A stretch of 8,951 nucleotides of DNA from Candidatus Eiseniibacteriota bacterium (lineage in GTDB: Bacteria > Eisenbacteria > RBG-16-71-46). The translations under genes and the position numbers were made by a program. A model generated the notes under the pieces. It had not been told where the DNA came from. It did not search any database and was given only the letters and a program-made list of their open reading frames with translations. Each line of letters opens with the position of its first letter. Within the stretch, counting starts at the first letter, position 1. Shown here one piece after another: positions 7,085-8,951 of this stretch. The stretch spans positions 1 to 8,951 of the forward strand of contig VBPB01000008.1 in the NCBI GenBank assembly GCA_005893365.1, written 5' to 3'.

Positions 7085-8058
7085 GGCCGGCTCCGGTCGT
7101 GGGTGCCGGGCGTGAGCGCGTCGCGCAGCCCGTCGCCGACCAGGTTGAGGCTCACCACCGTCAACAGGATGGCGAGCCCGGGGAAGAGCGTGATCCACCA
7201 CGCCACGCGGTAGAAAGCCATGCCCTCCTCGATCATGTTCCCCCACGAGGGCGCGGGGGGCCGGATGCCGACGCCCAGGAACGAGAGCGCGCTCTCGAGC
7301 AGGATGTTGCCGGCCAGCGAGAGGGTGGTGAACACGAGCAGGGGGCCTAAGAGGTTGGGGAGCAGGTGGCGCAGCAGGATGCGCGCGTCCCCGGCGCCCA
7401 CGGCGCGGGCGGCCTCGATGAACTCCTTCTCGCGCAGGGCCAGCACCTCGCCGCGGATGATGCGCGCGAGGTAGGTCCAGTTGACGAGCCCGAGGATCAG
7501 GATGACGGTCCAGAGGCTTCCCTGGCGCAGCACCGAGGCCAGGGCGATCGCGAGCAGCAGGATGGGGATGGCCATCATCGCGTCCACGAAGCGCGAGAGG
7601 GCGGTGTCGACGGCGCCGCGATAGAACCCGGTGAGGAGCCCGGCCAAGGCCCCCAGGAAGACCGCCAGGAGGGTGCCGAGGGCGGAGACCAGCAGCGAGA
7701 TGCGCGCGCCGTAGATCATCCGCGCCAGGACGTCGCGGCCGATGAGGTCGGCGCCGAGCGGATAGGCCCTCGTGGGGCCGACCGGCACGCCGTCGGCGGA
7801 GACGACCTCCACCGTGCGCCCCGCGATCTGGATGTGGTCCATCATGCCGAGCCGGAACGCCGAGGCGTGCAGCACGTGGGGCACGAACCAGGGCGCCGAC
7901 CACGCGAGCAGGGTGAGCAGCGTAAGGAAGAGCAACCCCGCCAACGCCCAGCGGTCGGCGGCGAAGCGGCGGGCGATGGCGCCGAGCTCCGAGCGGTGGG
8001 GCGCGGTCTCGCGTTCGAGCGGCGCGGCGAGCGCGCTCGCGGGGGGCGCCAGGCTCAC
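7081..8058 (-). CDS. ABC peptide/nickel-type importer permease, DppC/OppC family
   Basis: A 325-residue inner-membrane permease starting at GTG 8058. That codon overlaps the TGA of the solute-binding protein gene (GTGA); only a weak AGG lies seven bases upstream. A cytoplasmic N-terminus of about 36 residues leads into the OppC_N-type first membrane segment (about 37-58). A periplasmic loop follows, then the hallmark GADLIGRDVLARMIYGARISLL (about 102-123). The BPD_transp_1 core has the EAA loop at about 215-234 (EAARAVGAGDARILLRHLLP), then the conserved LSFLGVGIRPPAPSWGNM and the ending FPGLAILLTVVSLNLVGDGLRDALTP. The loop after the first membrane segment (about 60-101) seems longer than in E. 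coli DppC as I remember it. The protein should form a heterodimer with the DppB-type partner. Gene order is C then B, the reverse of the classical dpp/opp operon. Confidence 0.95.
   Translation of the reverse strand: MSLAPPASALAAPLERETAPHRSELGAIARRFAADRWALAGLLFLTLLTLLAWSAPWFVPHVLHASAFRLGMMDHIQIAGRTVEVVSADGVPVGPTRAYPLGADLIGRDVLARMIYGARISLLVSALGTLLAVFLGALAGLLTGFYRGAVDTALSRFVDAMMAIPILLLAIALASVLRQGSLWTVILILGLVNWTYLARIIRGEVLALREKEFIEAARAVGAGDARILLRHLLPNLLGPLLVFTTLSLAGNILLESALSFLGVGIRPPAPSWGNMIEEGMAFYRVAWWITLFPGLAILLTVVSLNLVGDGLRDALTPGTHDRSRP
7091..7094 (-). promoter_or_regulatory. Ribosome binding site of the DppB-type permease
   Basis: GGAG on the minus strand, inside the end of the upstream permease gene, sits six bases before GTG 7084. 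Together with the GTGA overlap and the family-typical N-terminus it fixes this start, although the frame stays open far upstream. Confidence 0.6.
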
Positions 8059-8951
8059 GACGCGCCTGGCCGCGGGGCTTTGAGGTAGAGGTCCTCGAGC
8101 CTGAGGATGCGGGTGATGTGCCGGTACCAGCCGCCGAGCCGCGGCGCGTAGAGCCGGCTCTCGTAGTTGTGCACCAGCGTCGCCACCGGCGCCTCGTCCA
8201 TCACCCGCTCGTCCACCTCGCGCCACAGCCGGGCGCGGGTCGAGTCCTCGCGGCTCGCCATCGCCTGCTCGATGCGATCGTCCACCCACGCGTCGTCGAA
8301 CAGGCTCAGATCGTTGTTGAACGTGGCGGTGATGCGCCGGCCATTGAGCAGCGTGTCGAAGAAGTTGGACGGATCCACGTAGTCCGCGGTCCACGCGTAC
8401 CAGCCGAACGGGATGTGGCGCGTCGTGTCCTGGGCCATCGAGGTGTATCCGACCGCCTCGCCCAGGTCCAGCTCGGCGCGGATGCCGACCTCGGCCAGCT
8501 GCTGTTGGACGATCGTGAGCAGCCGCGGGTTGGGCTCGGTGGTCATCCCGTAGAGCTTGACGGTGAGCCCCTGGGGGTAGCCGGCCTCGCGCAGCAACCG
8601 GCGCGCCCGCGCGAGGTCCGGATGGAGGTAGCGGCCGAGCGGGACGGCGCCCGGCATGCCGGGAGGCAGGAACTCGCCCGCCACGACGCCGCGGCCCGAA
8701 TAGACCTTGAGGATGGCGCGGCGGTCGAGCGCCCAGCAGACCGCCTGCCGCACGCGCGGGTCGTTGAACGGGGGGTGGCGGACGTTGAAGTAGAGGTAGT
8801 CGGTCTCGATCCCGTCGTCGACGCCGATCTGCGGGCGCCACTGCGGGTCGGCGCGCATGCGGGCGTAGTCGGCGGCCGGCACCTCGAAGAACCCCCCGTC
8901 CACCTGGCCGCGCCGGATCAGGGCCACGGCGTTGGTGGGGGTGACGCCGAG
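8055..8951 (-). CDS. Family 5 extracellular solute-binding protein (SBP_bac_5; DppA/OppA-like), 5' partial
   Basis: The frame runs open off the right end of the window, so the 298 residues seen are the C-terminal part of a protein usually about 500-550 residues long. The diagnostic stretch is YLYFNVRHPPFNDPRVRQAVCWALDRRAIL (about nt 8700-8800). It is followed by DLARARRLLREAGYPQGLTVKLYG, a DYVDPSNFFDTLLNG motif, and the closing TLVHNYESRLYAPRLGGWYRH. Members capture oligopeptides, nickel-chelates or other solutes outside the inner membrane and deliver them to a DppBC-type channel. The signal peptide or lipobox would lie beyond the window, and the ligand is unknown. Its stop overlaps the start of the DppC-type permease (GTGA), so the two are translationally coupled and part of one operon. 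The GTG at 8927 is internal and not the real start: residues LGVTPTNA continue the frame upstream to the window edge. Confidence 0.93.
   Translation of the reverse strand, partial: LGVTPTNAVALIRRGQVDGGFFEVPAADYARMRADPQWRPQIGVDDGIETDYLYFNVRHPPFNDPRVRQAVCWALDRRAILKVYSGRGVVAGEFLPPGMPGAVPLGRYLHPDLARARRLLREAGYPQGLTVKLYGMTTEPNPRLLTIVQQQLAEVGIRAELDLGEAVGYTSMAQDTTRHIPFGWYAWTADYVDPSNFFDTLLNGRRITATFNNDLSLFDDAWVDDRIEQAMASREDSTRARLWREVDERVMDEAPVATLVHNYESRLYAPRLGGWYRHITRILRLEDLYLKAPRPGAS

Noticed and set aside
6392..7213. Plus-strand open frame opposite the DppB-type permease, and another at 7366-8088
   Set aside because: Low-complexity Arg/Glu/Gln/His-rich translations opposite strongly conserved permeases; no family signal.
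7085..7903. Upstream extension of the DppB-type frame to 7903
   Set aside because: The extension is Arg/Pro/His-rich shadow of the DppC gene. The GTG at 7084 has a GGAG site, a GTGA overlap and a family-typical N-terminus.

Overview
The window is GC-rich (about two thirds or more by eye) and fully packed with genes. It looks like chromosomal DNA of a bacterium that exports large beta-propeller proteins ending in FlgD-Ig-like C-terminal domains (a 'PNP...GREVRTL...WDGRDATG...ASGVY' pattern). That style is typical of FCB-group and neighbouring lineages such as Candidatus Eisenbacteria, Krumholzibacteriota or Latescibacterota. The lineage is an inference from protein style; there is no rRNA or other marker here.

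Left part (1-6123, + strand): three consecutive extracellular repeat-protein genes. (1) A 5'-incomplete gene (2-2980) has IPT/TIG Ig-like domains, then eight copies of a very regular 56-codon repeat, fibronectin-type segments and a complete FlgD-like C-terminal domain. (2) A secreted protein (3036-5489) has 14 repeat units built around 'ARWDGxxWxxLG ... LxVGGxF', probably two seven-bladed propellers. Its FlgD-like C-terminal domain is cut off in mid-domain. (3) An NHL-repeat propeller (5428-6123) has no start codon, signal peptide or first blades. Genes 2 and 3 are joined out of frame at about 5421-5430. This is either a real deletion/recombination or an assembly join, and it is the most notable point in the window.

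Right part (6134-8951, - strand): the end of a peptide/nickel-type ABC importer operon. In transcription order it holds a family 5 solute-binding protein (its N-terminus lies beyond the window), a DppC-type permease and a DppB-type permease. Each pair is joined by a 4-base GTGA stop/start overlap. No ATPase gene is in view. The operon converges on the NHL gene with only 10 bases between the two stop codons.

No RNA genes, CRISPR array, insertion sequence or phage gene was found, and there is no gene-free stretch over 60 bases. I see no convincing new multi-gene system. The points worth following up are the broken junction, the two repeat families and the short C-terminal tail of the NHL protein.
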